Source of the DNA: Actinomadura harenae
GTDB taxonomy: Bacteria > Actinomycetota > Actinomycetes > Streptosporangiales > Streptosporangiaceae
Direction: 5' to 3'
DNA: 64,000 bases
Assembly: GCF_003696215.1 (NCBI RefSeq)
Contig: NZ_RFFG01000009.1
Location: 1-64,000, forward strand
Shown: positions 1 through 8,359 of the stretch, piece after piece
Position numbering within the stretch: position 1 is the stretch's first letter
Layout: each line of letters starts with the position of its first letter
Program-made: the position numbers and the translations under genes
The notes under the pieces: generated by a model
What the model was told of the DNA's origin: nothing
Database searches by the model: none
Seen by the model: only the letters and a program-made list of their open reading frames with translations

Positions 1-1
1 G

Positions 2-145
2 GCCGGGCCGGACGGCCCCGGCGGACCGGACGGGCCGGGCGGCGCCCCGGGGGGACGTTCCCCCGGCGGCGGGACCGCGGCGGCCGAGGCCGGTCCGCAG
101 GGCGTGGGGGCACGACCTCCCACGGGCGGCGGCACGTCCCGCTAG
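2..145 (+). CDS. Possible C-terminal tail of an upstream gene (NrdR?), partial
   Basis: An open frame enters from the left edge and stops at TAG 143-145, giving 47 residues of Gly/Pro/Ala-rich sequence with no start in the window. Actinomycete NrdR repressors often end in such a low-complexity tail and commonly sit directly upstream of nrdJ, so this may be the NrdR C-terminus. The composition alone cannot prove coding, because any open frame in such GC-rich DNA looks similar. A 7-bp hairpin (ACGTCCC-GCTA-GGGACGT, 134-151) overlaps the stop. Confidence 0.3.
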   Translation, partial: AGPDGPGGPDGPGGAPGGRSPGGGTAAAEAGPQGVGARPPTGGGTSR

Positions 146-298
146 GGACGTCCGGCGCGCATTCCAGCGTGACGTTTCAGCAGTTCAAAAGACTTCCAGC
201 AGTACGTTTTCAGCGCCCGGGGCGGGATGAGGCGGCCCCTGGGCGGGGTTTTACCTGGACAGGGCCCTTGCGGGAGGGCCCGAGAGGGGGAAGAGGTC
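146..298 (+). promoter_or_regulatory. nrdJ leader region
   Basis: This interval before nrdJ contains a comparatively AT-rich stretch around 165-210, the only one in the first 300 bases, and then a GGGCCC...GGGCCC inverted repeat near 260-280. A purine-rich ribosome binding site (GAGAGGGGGAAG) ends a few bases before the ATG. I could not recognise a cobalamin riboswitch (no B12 box) or a clear NrdR box. A promoter is likely in the AT-rich part, but its elements cannot be assigned with confidence. Confidence 0.35.
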
Positions 299-3172
299 AT
301 GACGGAGACGGTGAGCAGCGGCTCGGCCGCCCGGCGCGGCAAGGGGGGCCGCAAGGGGCTGAAGGTCGAGCGGATCTTCACCACGCCCGGCGTGCACCCT
401 TACGACGAGATCACGTGGGAGCGCCGTGACGTCGTCATGACCAACTGGCGCGACGGCTCGGTGAACTTCGAGCAGCGCGGCGTGGAGTTCCCCGACTTCT
501 GGTCGGTGAACGCCGTCAACATCGTGACGTCGAAGTACTTCCGCGGCGCCGTCGGCACGCCGCAGCGCGAGAGCAGCCTGCGGCAGCTGATCGACCGGGT
601 CGTCCGGATGTACGTGACGACCGGCGTCGAGAACGGGTACTTCGCGTCGGACGACGACGCCGAGATCTTCGAGCACGAGCTGACCTACGCGCTCGCGCAC
701 CAGATGTTCAGCTTCAACTCGCCGGTCTGGTTCAACGTCGGGACGAAGTCGCCGCAGCAGGTCTCGGCGTGCTTCATCCTCTCGGTGGACGACACGATGG
801 AGTCGATCCTCGACTGGTACAAGGAAGAGGGGATCATCTTCAAGGGCGGTTCGGGCGCGGGCCTGAACCTGTCCCGGATCCGCTCGTCCAAGGAGCTGCT
901 GTCGTCCGGCGGCACGGCGTCCGGCCCGGTGTCGTTCATGCGCGGCGCGGACGCGTCGGCGGGGACGATCAAGTCCGGCGGCGCGACCCGCCGGGCCGCC
1001 AAGATGGTCGTCCTCGACGTCGACCACCCGGACATCGCGGAGTTCATCGACACCAAGGCGCGCGAAGAGGACAAGATCCGCGCGCTGCGGGACGCCGGGT
1101 TCGACATGGACCTCGGCGGCAAGGACATCAACTCCGTCCAGTACCAGAACGCCAACAACTCGGTCCGCGTGTCGGACGAGTTCATGCGCGCGGTCGAGAA
1201 CGACGGCGAGTTCGGCCTGCGCGGGCGGCTGAGCGGCGAGGTCATCGAGACCATCAAGGCCAAGGACCTGTTCCGCCGGATGGCCAAGGCCGCCTGGGAG
1301 TGCGCCGACCCGGGCATCCAGTACGACGACACGATCAACGCCTGGCACACCAACCCGGAGACCGGGCGCATCACCGCGTCCAACCCGTGTTCGGAGTACA
1401 TGTCGCTGGACAACTCGTCCTGCAACCTGGCGTCCATCAACCTGCTGAAGTTCCTGCGCGCCGACGACAGCTTCGACGTCGAGAACTTCGTCAAGATGAC
1501 CGAGCTGATCATCACCGCGATGGACATCTCGATCACCTTCGCCGACTTCCCGACCGAGAAGATCGGCGAGACCACGCGGGACTACCGCCAGCTCGGCATC
1601 GGCTACGCCAACCTCGGCGCGCTGCTGATGGCGACCGGCCACGCCTACGACTCCGAGAGCGGACGGTCGCTCGCCGCGACCATCACGTCCCTGATGACGG
1701 GCGTCGCCTACCGCCGCTCCGCGGAGATGGCCGGGGTCGTCGGCCCGTACGCCGGGTACGCCCGCAACGCCGACGCGCACAAGCGCGTCATGCGCAAGCA
1801 CGCCGCGGCGAACGACGAGATCCGCACGCTGGACGACATCGACAGGGCCATCCACACCGCCGCGACCAAGCAGTGGCAGGAGTGCCTCAAGACCGGCGAG
1901 AAGAACGGGTACCGCAACGCGCAGGCGTCGCTGCTCGCGCCGACCGGCACCATCGGCCTGATGATGGACTGCGACACCACCGGCATCGAGCCGGACCTCG
2001 CGCTGATGAAGTTCAAGAAGCTCGTCGGCGGCGGGTCCATGCAGATCGTCAACCTGACGGTGCCGCGGGCGCTGACCCGGCTCGGCTACCAGCAGGAGCA
2101 GGTCGAGGCGATCGTCGAGTACATCGGCGAGCACGGCCACGTCGTGGACGCGCCGGGCCTGCGCCCCGAGCACTACGAGGTGTTCGACTGCGCGATGGGC
2201 GAGCGCGCGATCTCGCCGATGGGGCACGTCCGGATGATGGCGGCCGTCCAGCCGTTCCTGTCCGGTGCGATCTCCAAGACGGTCAACATGCCCGAGCAGG
2301 CCGCCATCGAGGACATCGAGAAGGTGTACTACGAGGGCTGGAAGCTCGGCCTGAAGGCCCTGGCGATCTACCGCGACAACTGCAAGGTCGGCCAGCCGCT
2401 GTCCGCCGCGGGCAAGAAGGACGAGCCGAAGGCCGAGCCGGCCGCCGCCGCGGTCGTCGCGGCCCCGGCCGAGGTCCGGCCCGTCCGCCGGCGGCTGCCG
2501 AAGCAGCGTCCGGCGATGGTCACCCGGTTCTCCGTCGCGGGCGCCGAGGGCTACATGACCGCCTCGTCCTACCCGGACGACGGTCTCGGCGAGGTCTTCC
2601 TCAAGCTGGGCAAGCAGGGCTCGACCCTGGCCGGCGTGATGGACGCCTTCTCCATGGCGATCTCCATCAGCCTCCAGTACGGCGTGCCGCTGGAGACCTG
2701 GGTCGAGAAGTTCACGAACATGCGGTTCGAGCCGGCGGGCATGACCGACGACCCGGACATCCGCATGGCGACCTCGGTGATGGACTACATCTTCCGCCGC
2801 CTGGCGCTGGACCACCTCGACTACGAGACCCGGTCCGAGCTGGGCATCCTGTCCGCCGCCGAGCGCGCGATGCAGGCCAACGGCGAGGACCCGGCGTCCC
2901 TGCACTCCTCGGACGCCGAGACCGAGCGGGAGATCCTGGCGCAGTCCGCCGAGATCACCCGGGCCCCGGCTCCGGCCGCCACCACCGCCGCCGACCCGGC
3001 TCCGGCCCCCGCTCCGGCTCCCGCCGCGCCGCACTCGTCGGTCGAGGTCATCGAGAGCCGCCAGGGCCGGACGGCCGACGCGCCGCTCTGCCTGACCTGC
3101 GGAACGAAGATGCGTCCGGCCGGCAGCTGCTACGTCTGCGAGGGCTGCGGCTCCACCAGCGGCTGCAGCTGA
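299..3172 (+). CDS. nrdJ: Vitamin B12-dependent (class II) ribonucleoside-diphosphate reductase
   Basis: This 957-residue protein reduces ribonucleotides to deoxyribonucleotides in the cytoplasm using adenosylcobalamin to generate a thiyl radical. The NPCSE motif (about residues 362-366) holds the radical Cys with the Asn and Glu that surround it in class II enzymes, and the conserved phosphate-binding stretches around LLAPTGTIG are present. After an Ala/Pro linker rich in APAPAP, the C-terminus carries CLTC...CYVCEGC...GC cysteines typical of the zinc-binding, redox-shuttling tail. The ATG at 299 is chosen because it follows a strong purine-rich binding site; an in-frame ATG at 227 would add an implausible low-complexity leader. 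It is a single gene, closed by a strong hairpin. B12 dependence is family knowledge; the motifs are seen directly. Confidence 0.95.
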   Translation: MTETVSSGSAARRGKGGRKGLKVERIFTTPGVHPYDEITWERRDVVMTNWRDGSVNFEQRGVEFPDFWSVNAVNIVTSKYFRGAVGTPQRESSLRQLIDRVVRMYVTTGVENGYFASDDDAEIFEHELTYALAHQMFSFNSPVWFNVGTKSPQQVSACFILSVDDTMESILDWYKEEGIIFKGGSGAGLNLSRIRSSKELLSSGGTASGPVSFMRGADASAGTIKSGGATRRAAKMVVLDVDHPDIAEFIDTKAREEDKIRALRDAGFDMDLGGKDINSVQYQNANNSVRVSDEFMRAVENDGEFGLRGRLSGEVIETIKAKDLFRRMAKAAWECADPGIQYDDTINAWHTNPETGRITASNPCSEYMSLDNSSCNLASINLLKFLRADDSFDVENFVKMTELIITAMDISITFADFPTEKIGETTRDYRQLGIGYANLGALLMATGHAYDSESGRSLAATITSLMTGVAYRRSAEMAGVVGPYAGYARNADAHKRVMRKHAAANDEIRTLDDIDRAIHTAATKQWQECLKTGEKNGYRNAQASLLAPTGTIGLMMDCDTTGIEPDLALMKFKKLVGGGSMQIVNLTVPRALTRLGYQQEQVEAIVEYIGEHGHVVDAPGLRPEHYEVFDCAMGERAISPMGHVRMMAAVQPFLSGAISKTVNMPEQAAIEDIEKVYYEGWKLGLKALAIYRDNCKVGQPLSAAGKKDEPKAEPAAAAVVAAPAEVRPVRRRLPKQRPAMVTRFSVAGAEGYMTASSYPDDGLGEVFLKLGKQGSTLAGVMDAFSMAISISLQYGVPLETWVEKFTNMRFEPAGMTDDPDIRMATSVMDYIFRRLALDHLDYETRSELGILSAAERAMQANGEDPASLHSSDAETEREILAQSAEITRAPAPAATTAADPAPAPAPAPAAPHSSVEVIESRQGRTADAPLCLTCGTKMRPAGSCYVCEGCGSTSGCS

Positions 3173-3204
3173 GGCTGAGCGCCGTCACAGCGGTACCGGT
3201 CAGT

Positions 3205-3243
3205 GAGAAAGGGATCTCGGAATCACTCCGAGATCCCTTTCTC
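3205..3243. terminator. Perfect bidirectional terminator hairpin
   Basis: GAGAAAGGGATCTCGGA pairs perfectly over 17 bp with its complement across the 5-base loop ATCAC. It lies between the convergent ends of nrdJ and the HxlR gene, so it can serve both. The stem base is flanked by T-rich sequence on the nrdJ side (CTCGTTCTCT). Confidence 0.9.
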
Positions 3244-3284
3244 GTTCTCTCCGCCGGTTCTGGGCGGGGTCTTCCCCGGCTCGT

Positions 3285-3692
3285 TCAGAACCGGCCCGAG
3301 CCGCGATCGGCCGCCTCCCGGGCGAGCGTGACGCGCTCATGGGCGTCGCGTGCCTCCAGGACTTCCGGCTGGTGCGCCGCGGACCACTCGCAGAACGCGG
3401 CCATGGGTTCGCGCAGCGTGCGGCCGAGCGCGGTCAGTTCGTACTCGACGCGCGGGGGCATCTCGGCGTAGGCGGTGCGTTTGACCAGGCCGTCACGCTC
3501 CATCGCGCGGAGGGTCTCCGTCAGCACTTTCGGTGTCACTTCGCGCAGGGGAACCTGCAATTCGGAGAAACGCCGGGGCCCGGTCTCCAGACACCGGATG
3601 ATTCGTCCCGTCCATTTGTCGCCGACGCGGAACAGGGGGGTCTCCGAGGCGCGGCATCCCGCGAACATGTCCGGATCGAGTTGCTGTGTCAC
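3285..3692 (-). CDS. HxlR-family winged-helix regulator
   Basis: This 135-residue protein is a DNA-binding repressor or activator of the HxlR/MarR-like winged-helix type. It shows the family pattern: an N-terminal Cys (FAGCRASETP), VGDKWTGRIIRCLE, GPRRFSELQ...VTPKVLTETLRAMERDGLV as the recognition helix, then a wing (R..Y.E.PPRVEYELTALG). The GTG at 3692 is chosen over an ATG at 3728 because family members begin close to this point; a short AGGAA lies upstream. It is divergent from the NAD(P)H-binding gene at 3797, as HxlR regulators usually are from their targets. The Cys may sense redox or aldehyde signals, which is inference from other HxlR members. Confidence 0.85.
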   Translation of the reverse strand: MTQQLDPDMFAGCRASETPLFRVGDKWTGRIIRCLETGPRRFSELQVPLREVTPKVLTETLRAMERDGLVKRTAYAEMPPRVEYELTALGRTLREPMAAFCEWSAAHQPEVLEARDAHERVTLAREAADRGSGRF

Positions 3693-3796
3693 AGTCCGAG
3701 CGTACGTTCCTATCGTTGCGGGAACCAAAGGGTGGGGACGTAGCGTCCGGGACAGCGGTCGCCGACCAGGCGGCCTCCGTCGAACGGAGCCCCACC
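3693..3796. promoter_or_regulatory. Divergent promoter of the HxlR / NAD(P)H-binding pair
   Basis: This 104-bp region separates two divergently read genes and must hold both promoters. It contains the imperfect inverted segments GTACGTTCC (near 3702-3710) and GGGGACGTA (near 3733-3741), which are candidate HxlR binding arms. No exact consensus can be set from one site. Confidence 0.4.
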
Positions 3797-4450
3797 ATGA
3801 GCAGCATCGTCATCTTCGGCGCCGGCGGACGCGCGGGCCGGCGCGCGGTCTCCGAAGCCGTCGCCCGCGGACACAGGGTCACCGCCGTCGTCCGCGACCC
3901 GGCCCGGCACGGGCACCTGGACGGCGACGGCGTGACGCTGGTGGCCGGGGACGTGACCCAGGCGGACAGCGTCGCGGCGGTCGCGGCCGGCCACGACGCG
4001 GCGATCAACGCCGCCGTCCGGCTCGACGTCTCCACATGGGAGTTCTTCAACGGCGCGGCGCACGCCCTGCTCGACGGTCTCGGACGCGCCGGAGTCGGAC
4101 GGCTGGTGCTGGTGGGGATCGGCACCACGCTGGAGACCGCGCCGGGGGTCCTGGTCCACGACGCGCCCGGTTTCCCGGCGGAGGCCCGGGAGTTCTCCCT
4201 GGGACACGCCGCGCAGCTCGACGTGTTCCGTGACGCCGACACCGAGATCGACTGGCTGGTGGTCGCCCCGCCGCCGGTCGTCCTGGACGACGACGCGCCC
4301 CGCACCGGCCGGTACCGGATCGGCGGCGCCCGGATCCTCCCCGGCGGGGACGGTTCGGCCTCGTTCTCCTACGCCGACCTCGCGGTCGCGCTCGTCGACG
4401 AGATCGAGACCCCGAAGCACCACCGCGCGCTGGCCGCCGTCGCCTCCTGA
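3797..4450 (+). CDS. NAD(P)H-binding SDR-like protein (NmrA/atypical SDR)
   Basis: This 217-residue protein has an N-terminal Rossmann motif (IVIFGAGGRAGRRAV, a GxGGxxG pattern), then TAVVRDP and VAGDVTQADSV, typical of atypical short-chain reductases that bind NAD(P)H. The later VLVGIGTT and DWLVVAPPPVVLDD segments match the NmrA/YwnB-like group. The ATG at 3797 follows GGAG. The gene is divergent from the HxlR regulator and 33 bp upstream of the F420-type oxidoreductase, so the two enzymes are probably one operon controlled by HxlR. The substrate is unknown; a quinone or stress-metabolite role would fit the family. Confidence 0.85.
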   Translation: MSSIVIFGAGGRAGRRAVSEAVARGHRVTAVVRDPARHGHLDGDGVTLVAGDVTQADSVAAVAAGHDAAINAAVRLDVSTWEFFNGAAHALLDGLGRAGVGRLVLVGIGTTLETAPGVLVHDAPGFPAEAREFSLGHAAQLDVFRDADTEIDWLVVAPPPVVLDDDAPRTGRYRIGGARILPGGDGSASFSYADLAVALVDEIETPKHHRALAAVAS

Positions 4451-4483
4451 TCCCCAGGCCCCGTCCCCACCGCAGGAGCTGGA

Positions 4484-5401
4484 ATGCGCATCAGCACGAA
4501 CGTCGGCATCGGGATCGACCGTCCACGGACGATCGCCGAGATCGTCGAGGAGGCGCGGCGTGCCGCCGACCTGGGGCTCGGCGGCGCGTGGTGGGCCGAA
4601 CGGCACACCGCCGACGCGCTCACCTCCGCCACCGTCGCCGGACTCGCGGTGCCCGGGCTCCCGCTCGGAACGGCCGTCGTCACGACCTATCCGCGCCATC
4701 CGCTGGCCCTGGCCAGCCAGGCGCTGACCGTGCAGGCGGCCACCGGCAACCGGCTCACCCTCGGCATCGGACCCGGGCACAAACACCAGGTCGAGACGGC
4801 TCTCGGGATGGACTACGACCGGCCCGCCCAGCACTCCCGCGAGTATCTGAGTGCGCTGGTGCCGCTGCTTCACGGCGAGCAGGTCGAGTTCGACGGCGAG
4901 ATCCACCATGTTTCCGGGCAGATCCGCACGCCGGGCGCACGGCCGCCGTCCGTGCTCCTGGCCGCGCTGGGACCCGTCATGCTCCGCACCGCCGGTGAAC
5001 TCGCCGACGGGACGGTCACCGTGTGGACGGGCGTGCGCACCGTCGCGGAGCACGTCGTCCCGCTGATCACGGCGTCGGCCGAGTCCGCCGGGCGGCCTGC
5101 GCCGAAGGTCGTCGTCAACCTGCCGATCGCGGTCACCGACGATCCAGACGGGGCGCGTTCCTGGATCGCGGAGCATTTCGGGGCGTCCCGGCGGGTGCCG
5201 CGCTACCGGGCGCTGTTCGAACGGGAAGGCGTCGGCGGAGCCGAGGACATCGCGGTCGTCGGCGATGAACGGCAGGTGGAGAAGGGGCTCCGCCGGTTCG
5301 CGGACGCCGGCGCCACGGAGTTCATCGCCGTCCCCTTCGGCCCGGAAGAGCAGATCACCCGAACCCTCACCGCCCTGGGCGCCCTCAACAGAACCGAATG
5401 A
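4484..5401 (+). CDS. LLM-class F420-dependent oxidoreductase
   Basis: This 305-residue protein is a luciferase-like TIM-barrel flavin/F420 enzyme. It shows the N-terminal EEARRAADLGLGGAWWAERH, TAVVTTYPRHPLALASQALTVQAATGNRLTLGIGPGHK and the C-terminal ATEFIAVPFGPEEQITRTL stretch. Many actinomycete members use coenzyme F420 rather than FMN; F420 use here is inferred from family and taxon. AGGAG precedes the ATG. It lies downstream of the NAD(P)H-binding gene and is followed by a long hairpin, which ends the two-gene operon. The substrate cannot be read from sequence. Confidence 0.88.
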   Translation: MRISTNVGIGIDRPRTIAEIVEEARRAADLGLGGAWWAERHTADALTSATVAGLAVPGLPLGTAVVTTYPRHPLALASQALTVQAATGNRLTLGIGPGHKHQVETALGMDYDRPAQHSREYLSALVPLLHGEQVEFDGEIHHVSGQIRTPGARPPSVLLAALGPVMLRTAGELADGTVTVWTGVRTVAEHVVPLITASAESAGRPAPKVVVNLPIAVTDDPDGARSWIAEHFGASRRVPRYRALFEREGVGGAEDIAVVGDERQVEKGLRRFADAGATEFIAVPFGPEEQITRTLTALGALNRTE

Positions 5402-5447
5402 ACCCGTCCCCGGACGACACGAGACGCTCCGCGACCATCGCGTGCGC

Positions 5448-5481
5448 GGCGCTGGGGGCGGCGTCGGCCGCCCCCAGCGCC
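5448..5481 (+). terminator. Perfect 15-bp hairpin downstream of the LLM gene
   Basis: GGCGCTGGGGGCGGC pairs perfectly with GCCGCCCCCAGCGCC across the tetraloop GTCG. It lies 46 bp after the stop of the oxidoreductase. There is no U-tract, as is common for actinomycete terminators. Its presence argues that the apparent reading frame starting at 5398 is not a real gene. Confidence 0.75.
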
Positions 5482-5783
5482 GATGGGCGTCATCCCCGGG
5501 ACGCGGTCGTGCGGGCTCGGGTCGTGCCCGAGCCGGGCATCCTTGCCGGCACCAGCGAGGCCGTGACCACCACGCTCACGGACATGGTCCGGTTCAGCGA
5601 GGTCAGGGCGTGGCATACGCGCGAAGGTCAACCCACCCAGGTCACGGGCGAGACGACCGACTGGTCCGACGGCACCACGTTCCCGCCGGACGGGCCGTGT
5701 GAAACGGGTGCGGGGGAGTGGGGCGGGTTGGTTTACTGCTCTTCAGGTGTGTTTGGCGGCACAGTGGTGGAACGAGGGAGATC
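5482..5783. other. Intergenic stretch with no confident gene
   Basis: This 300-bp interval lies between the hairpin and the methyltransferase. One forward frame (from 5398) stays open but runs on out of frame through the methyltransferase, so it is not supported. Part of it (roughly 5515-5700) gives a protein-like reading (VVPEPGILAGTSEAVTTT, then DWSDGTTFPPDGPC) that may be the eroded remains of a small gene. The last ~80 bases hold the methyltransferase promoter, which is relatively T-rich (GGTTTACTGCTCTTCAG). Confidence 0.4.
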
Positions 5784-6614
5784 ATGGCGGAACCGACCGA
5801 GCTGCCCTCCGTGCGGCCGGAGCAGTGGCGTCCGTCGGAGTTCGAGGAGCGGACGCCCTCGGTGGCCCGGATGTACGACTACCTGCTCGGCGGGAAGGAC
5901 AACCTCGGGGTCGACCGGGAGCGCGCGAGGGAGGCGGTGGGCGCCGATCCGCTGTTCCCGCGGGTCGTCCGCGAGAACCGGGCCTTCCTGGGACGCGTCG
6001 CGCGGTTCCTCGCCGAGGAGCGCGGGATCGACCAGTTCCTCGACATCGGCACCGGGCTCCCGACGAACGACAACGTGCACCAGATCGTCCAGCGGATCAA
6101 TCCGGACGCGAGCGTCGTGTACGTCGACAACGACCCGGTCGTGCTCGCTCATGGGCGGGCCCTGCTCGCCGACAACCAGCGGACCACCGTGATCCAGGCC
6201 GATCTGCGGGACCCGGGCGCGATCCTCGCGCATCCTGACGTCCGGCGGCTGCTCGATCTGGACCGTCCGGTGGCGCTGCTGCTGCTCGCGATCCTGCACT
6301 TCGTGCCGGACGCCGCGGAGCCGCACGCGATCCTCGACGAGCTCCGCGACGCCCTGCCGAGTGGCAGCTACCTCGCGATCACGCACGGGTCCCCGGACCT
6401 GCGTCCGGACGTCGTCCACCGCCTCGAGGAGATCTACTCGCGGACGGCGTCGCCTGCGCTGGCGCGCTCGCACGAGGACGTCCTCCGGTTCTTCGGCGAC
6501 TTCGAGATGATCGATCCGGGCCTGGTCTGGGTCCCCTGGTGGCGTCCCGAGGAGGAGCCCGCCGACGACTCCGATCTCGTCTGGTTCCTGGGCGGCGTGG
6601 GCCGCAAACCCTGA
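5784..6614 (+). CDS. DUF574/SAM-dependent methyltransferase
   Basis: This 276-residue protein belongs to the actinomycete S-adenosyl methyltransferase family PF04672 (DUF574). Diagnostic stretches are SVARMYDYLLGGKDNLGVDRE near the N-terminus, the SAM-binding FLDIGTGLPTNDNVHQI, VVYVDNDPVVLAHGRALL, and the late RSHEDVLRFFGDFEMIDPGLVWVPWWRPE. ATG 5784 follows AGGGAG. Members are abundant in Streptomyces and Actinomadura; their substrates are mostly unknown, with crystal structures showing a Rossmann methyltransferase. It is monocistronic, ended by a hairpin and convergent with the TetR gene. Confidence 0.92.
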   Translation: MAEPTELPSVRPEQWRPSEFEERTPSVARMYDYLLGGKDNLGVDRERAREAVGADPLFPRVVRENRAFLGRVARFLAEERGIDQFLDIGTGLPTNDNVHQIVQRINPDASVVYVDNDPVVLAHGRALLADNQRTTVIQADLRDPGAILAHPDVRRLLDLDRPVALLLLAILHFVPDAAEPHAILDELRDALPSGSYLAITHGSPDLRPDVVHRLEEIYSRTASPALARSHEDVLRFFGDFEMIDPGLVWVPWWRPEEEPADDSDLVWFLGGVGRKP

Positions 6615-6627
6615 CATCGAGCGCGAG

Positions 6628-6653
6628 AAGGGCCGGGATTCGTCCCGGCCCTT
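6628..6653. terminator. Terminator hairpin after the DUF574 methyltransferase
   Basis: AAGGGCCGGGA pairs with TCCCGGCCCTT (11 bp) across a TTCG tetraloop and is followed by T and C residues. It sits between the convergent methyltransferase and TetR genes and probably serves both. Confidence 0.85.
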
Positions 6654-6670
6654 TCGCATGCCCGCGGGCC

Positions 6671-7273
6671 TCAGGGAGCGTCGAGCAGGCCGACGATCAT
6701 CGCCCGCAGCGCGGCCTTGAGGCGGTCCGGGCCCTCGGCGGTCAGCTGGACGAGGACGGGGTCGCTGTGCAGTGAGCCGAGCAGGACGTGCGCGACGGTC
6801 TCGGCGTCCAGGGCGGGGTTCTCGGCGCGGAGCAGGGCGCTGATGTGGCCGTGCCAGAACGCGTAGACGCCGTGCGGTTCCTCCTGGTCCGCGTGGTACT
6901 CGTCGCTGGACGGCAGGGTGACGCCGGAGCGCGAGAGCTCGGCGAGCAGGCTCTTGTTCCGGCTGACGACGTCCACGATCGCGTCCACGAAGGCGAGGAG
7001 GCGTTCGCGGTCCGGGGCGTCCGCGCCGGGCCCGAGCGGCGGCGGGCCGGTGCGGACGGCGTCCTCGAGCGAGCGCGCGCGCTCGACCATGAGCGCCAGC
7101 ATCAGCCCGGCGCGGTTCCCGAAGCGGTGGAAGACGGTGCCCTTCGCGACGCCCGCCTCGGTCGCGACCTGCTCCATCGAGATGTCCTGGGGACGGTGGG
7201 CGTCGAGCAGCCGCTCGGTGGCGGCCAGGATCGCGCGCCGGTTGCGGGCCGCGTCGGCACGTTCTCTCGGCAT
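6671..7273 (-). CDS. TetR/AcrR-family repressor
   Basis: This 200-residue protein has a typical TetR N-terminus: RRAILAATERLLDAHRPQDISMEQVATEAGVAKGTVFHRFGNRAGLMLAL. That is the helix-turn-helix followed by the conserved F..F.....L segment; the C-terminal ligand domain is unremarkable. It is divergent from a quinone-oxidoreductase gene, and two copies of a GACCGNYGGTC-type palindrome lie between them. It therefore probably represses itself and the oxidoreductase until an inducer binds. The inducer is unknown. Confidence 0.9.
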   Translation of the reverse strand: MPRERADAARNRRAILAATERLLDAHRPQDISMEQVATEAGVAKGTVFHRFGNRAGLMLALMVERARSLEDAVRTGPPPLGPGADAPDRERLLAFVDAIVDVVSRNKSLLAELSRSGVTLPSSDEYHADQEEPHGVYAFWHGHISALLRAENPALDAETVAHVLLGSLHSDPVLVQLTAEGPDRLKAALRAMIVGLLDAP

Positions 7274-7299
7274 GTGGTGGCCGTCCTCCCGTAGACAAG

Positions 7300-7340
7300 T
7301 TGACCGTCGGTCAATATAGTGAATCTTGACCGTTGGTCCA
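7300..7340. promoter_or_regulatory. Paired TetR operators
   Basis: TTGACCGTCGGTCAA (7300-7314) is a perfect palindrome around its central base, and TTGACCGTTGGTCCA (7326-7340) is a slightly degenerate second copy 26 bp away. They lie in the intergenic region between the divergent TetR and oxidoreductase genes, overlapping the AT-rich likely promoters (ATATAGTGAATC). The TTGACC half-site can also double as a -35 element. Confidence 0.85.
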
Positions 7341-7381
7341 GTTTATCGGGCGGCCCTGCGCGGCCGCCCTGGGGAGACATC

Positions 7382-8356
7382 ATGCGACACGTCCGCTACC
7401 ACGCCCACGGCGGCCCCGAGGTCCTCGCGGTGGAGGAGTCCGAGGTCCCCGAGCCCGGCCCCGGCCAGGTGCTCGTCCGCCCGGAGGTGATCGGCACGAA
7501 CTACCTGGACGTCCAGCTGCGGCGGGAGACCGACCGCGCGTCGATCTGGTACCGGGACCTTCCGGGCACCCTGACCGGCGACGTCGTCGGGACGGTCGAG
7601 CGGACCGGCCCCGACGTCGATCCCGCCCTCGTCGGAACCCGCGTCGCCGCGCTCTCGGTCGACGCCTGGGCCGACCGGGTGCTCGCCGACGCCGAATGGC
7701 TCGTCCCGGTCCCGGACGACCTCGACGCCGCCACCGCCAGCCTCCTGCCCCTCGCCGGCGCTGTCGCACTCGGCAGCCTCCGGCTCGGGCGGATCGCCGC
7801 GGGCGAGACCGTGCTGGTCACGGCGGGCGCGGGCACGATCGGGCACCTCGCCGTCCAGCTCGCGCGGCACCGCGGGGCCGGGACGGTCATCGCCACCGCC
7901 GGCTCGGACGCGAAGCGGAAACTGCTCACCGAACTCGGCGCGGACCTCGTGATCGACCACACCGCGCCGGACTGGGACGCGCAGGTCAAGGCCGCCGCGC
8001 CCGAGGGCGTCCACCTGGTGCTGGACGCGATCGGCGGCGACACGCTGCACCGCTCGCTCGGCCTGCTCGCGCCGTTCGGGCGGGCCGTCGTCTACGGCGC
8101 GTCCGCCGGGGACCTGACGAGCGTGCCCGTGACCAGCGTCTTCGGCCTGTGCAGCCTTACCGGCTTCGCGATCGTGCCATACCGCCTCACCGTCCCCGAC
8201 CAGGCGCGCGCCGACCTGGACGAGCTCACCGGACTGCTGGTCTCCGGCAAGCTGCGCGGTGTCATCGGCGAGCGCCTTCCCCTGGACGAGCCCGTGCGCG
8301 CGCACCGGCTCCTGGAGGACCGCGCCGTCCTGGGACGCCTGGTCCTGGAGCCGTAG
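7382..8356 (+). CDS. NADPH:quinone oxidoreductase / zinc-binding-dehydrogenase family protein
   Basis: This 324-residue medium-chain dehydrogenase has a GroES-like N-terminal domain (VRYHAHGGPEVLAVEESEVPEPGPGQVLVR) and a Rossmann domain with VLVTAGAGTIGHLAVQLARHRG, the nucleotide-binding signature of quinone oxidoreductases. The cysteine cluster that binds structural zinc in alcohol dehydrogenases is absent, so the QOR branch is more likely than a true zinc enzyme. ATG 7382 follows GGGGAGA. It is divergent from, and probably repressed by, the adjacent TetR protein. A role in detoxifying quinones or enones is inferred. Confidence 0.9.
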   Translation: MRHVRYHAHGGPEVLAVEESEVPEPGPGQVLVRPEVIGTNYLDVQLRRETDRASIWYRDLPGTLTGDVVGTVERTGPDVDPALVGTRVAALSVDAWADRVLADAEWLVPVPDDLDAATASLLPLAGAVALGSLRLGRIAAGETVLVTAGAGTIGHLAVQLARHRGAGTVIATAGSDAKRKLLTELGADLVIDHTAPDWDAQVKAAAPEGVHLVLDAIGGDTLHRSLGLLAPFGRAVVYGASAGDLTSVPVTSVFGLCSLTGFAIVPYRLTVPDQARADLDELTGLLVSGKLRGVIGERLPLDEPVRAHRLLEDRAVLGRLVLEP

Positions 8357-8359
8357 CTC

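Noticed and set aside
146..298. Cobalamin riboswitch before nrdJ
   Set aside because: The interval is short and has no recognisable B12-box or the multi-stem layout.
251..3034. A 927-residue open frame opposite nrdJ
   Set aside because: Shadow of nrdJ, which has clear active-site motifs on the other strand; the antisense frame is low-complexity.
5398..6192. A 264-residue frame beginning ATGA at the LLM stop
   Set aside because: It runs through the hairpin at 5448-5481 and then out of frame through the DUF574 methyltransferase; its later part is Arg/Ser-rich noise.
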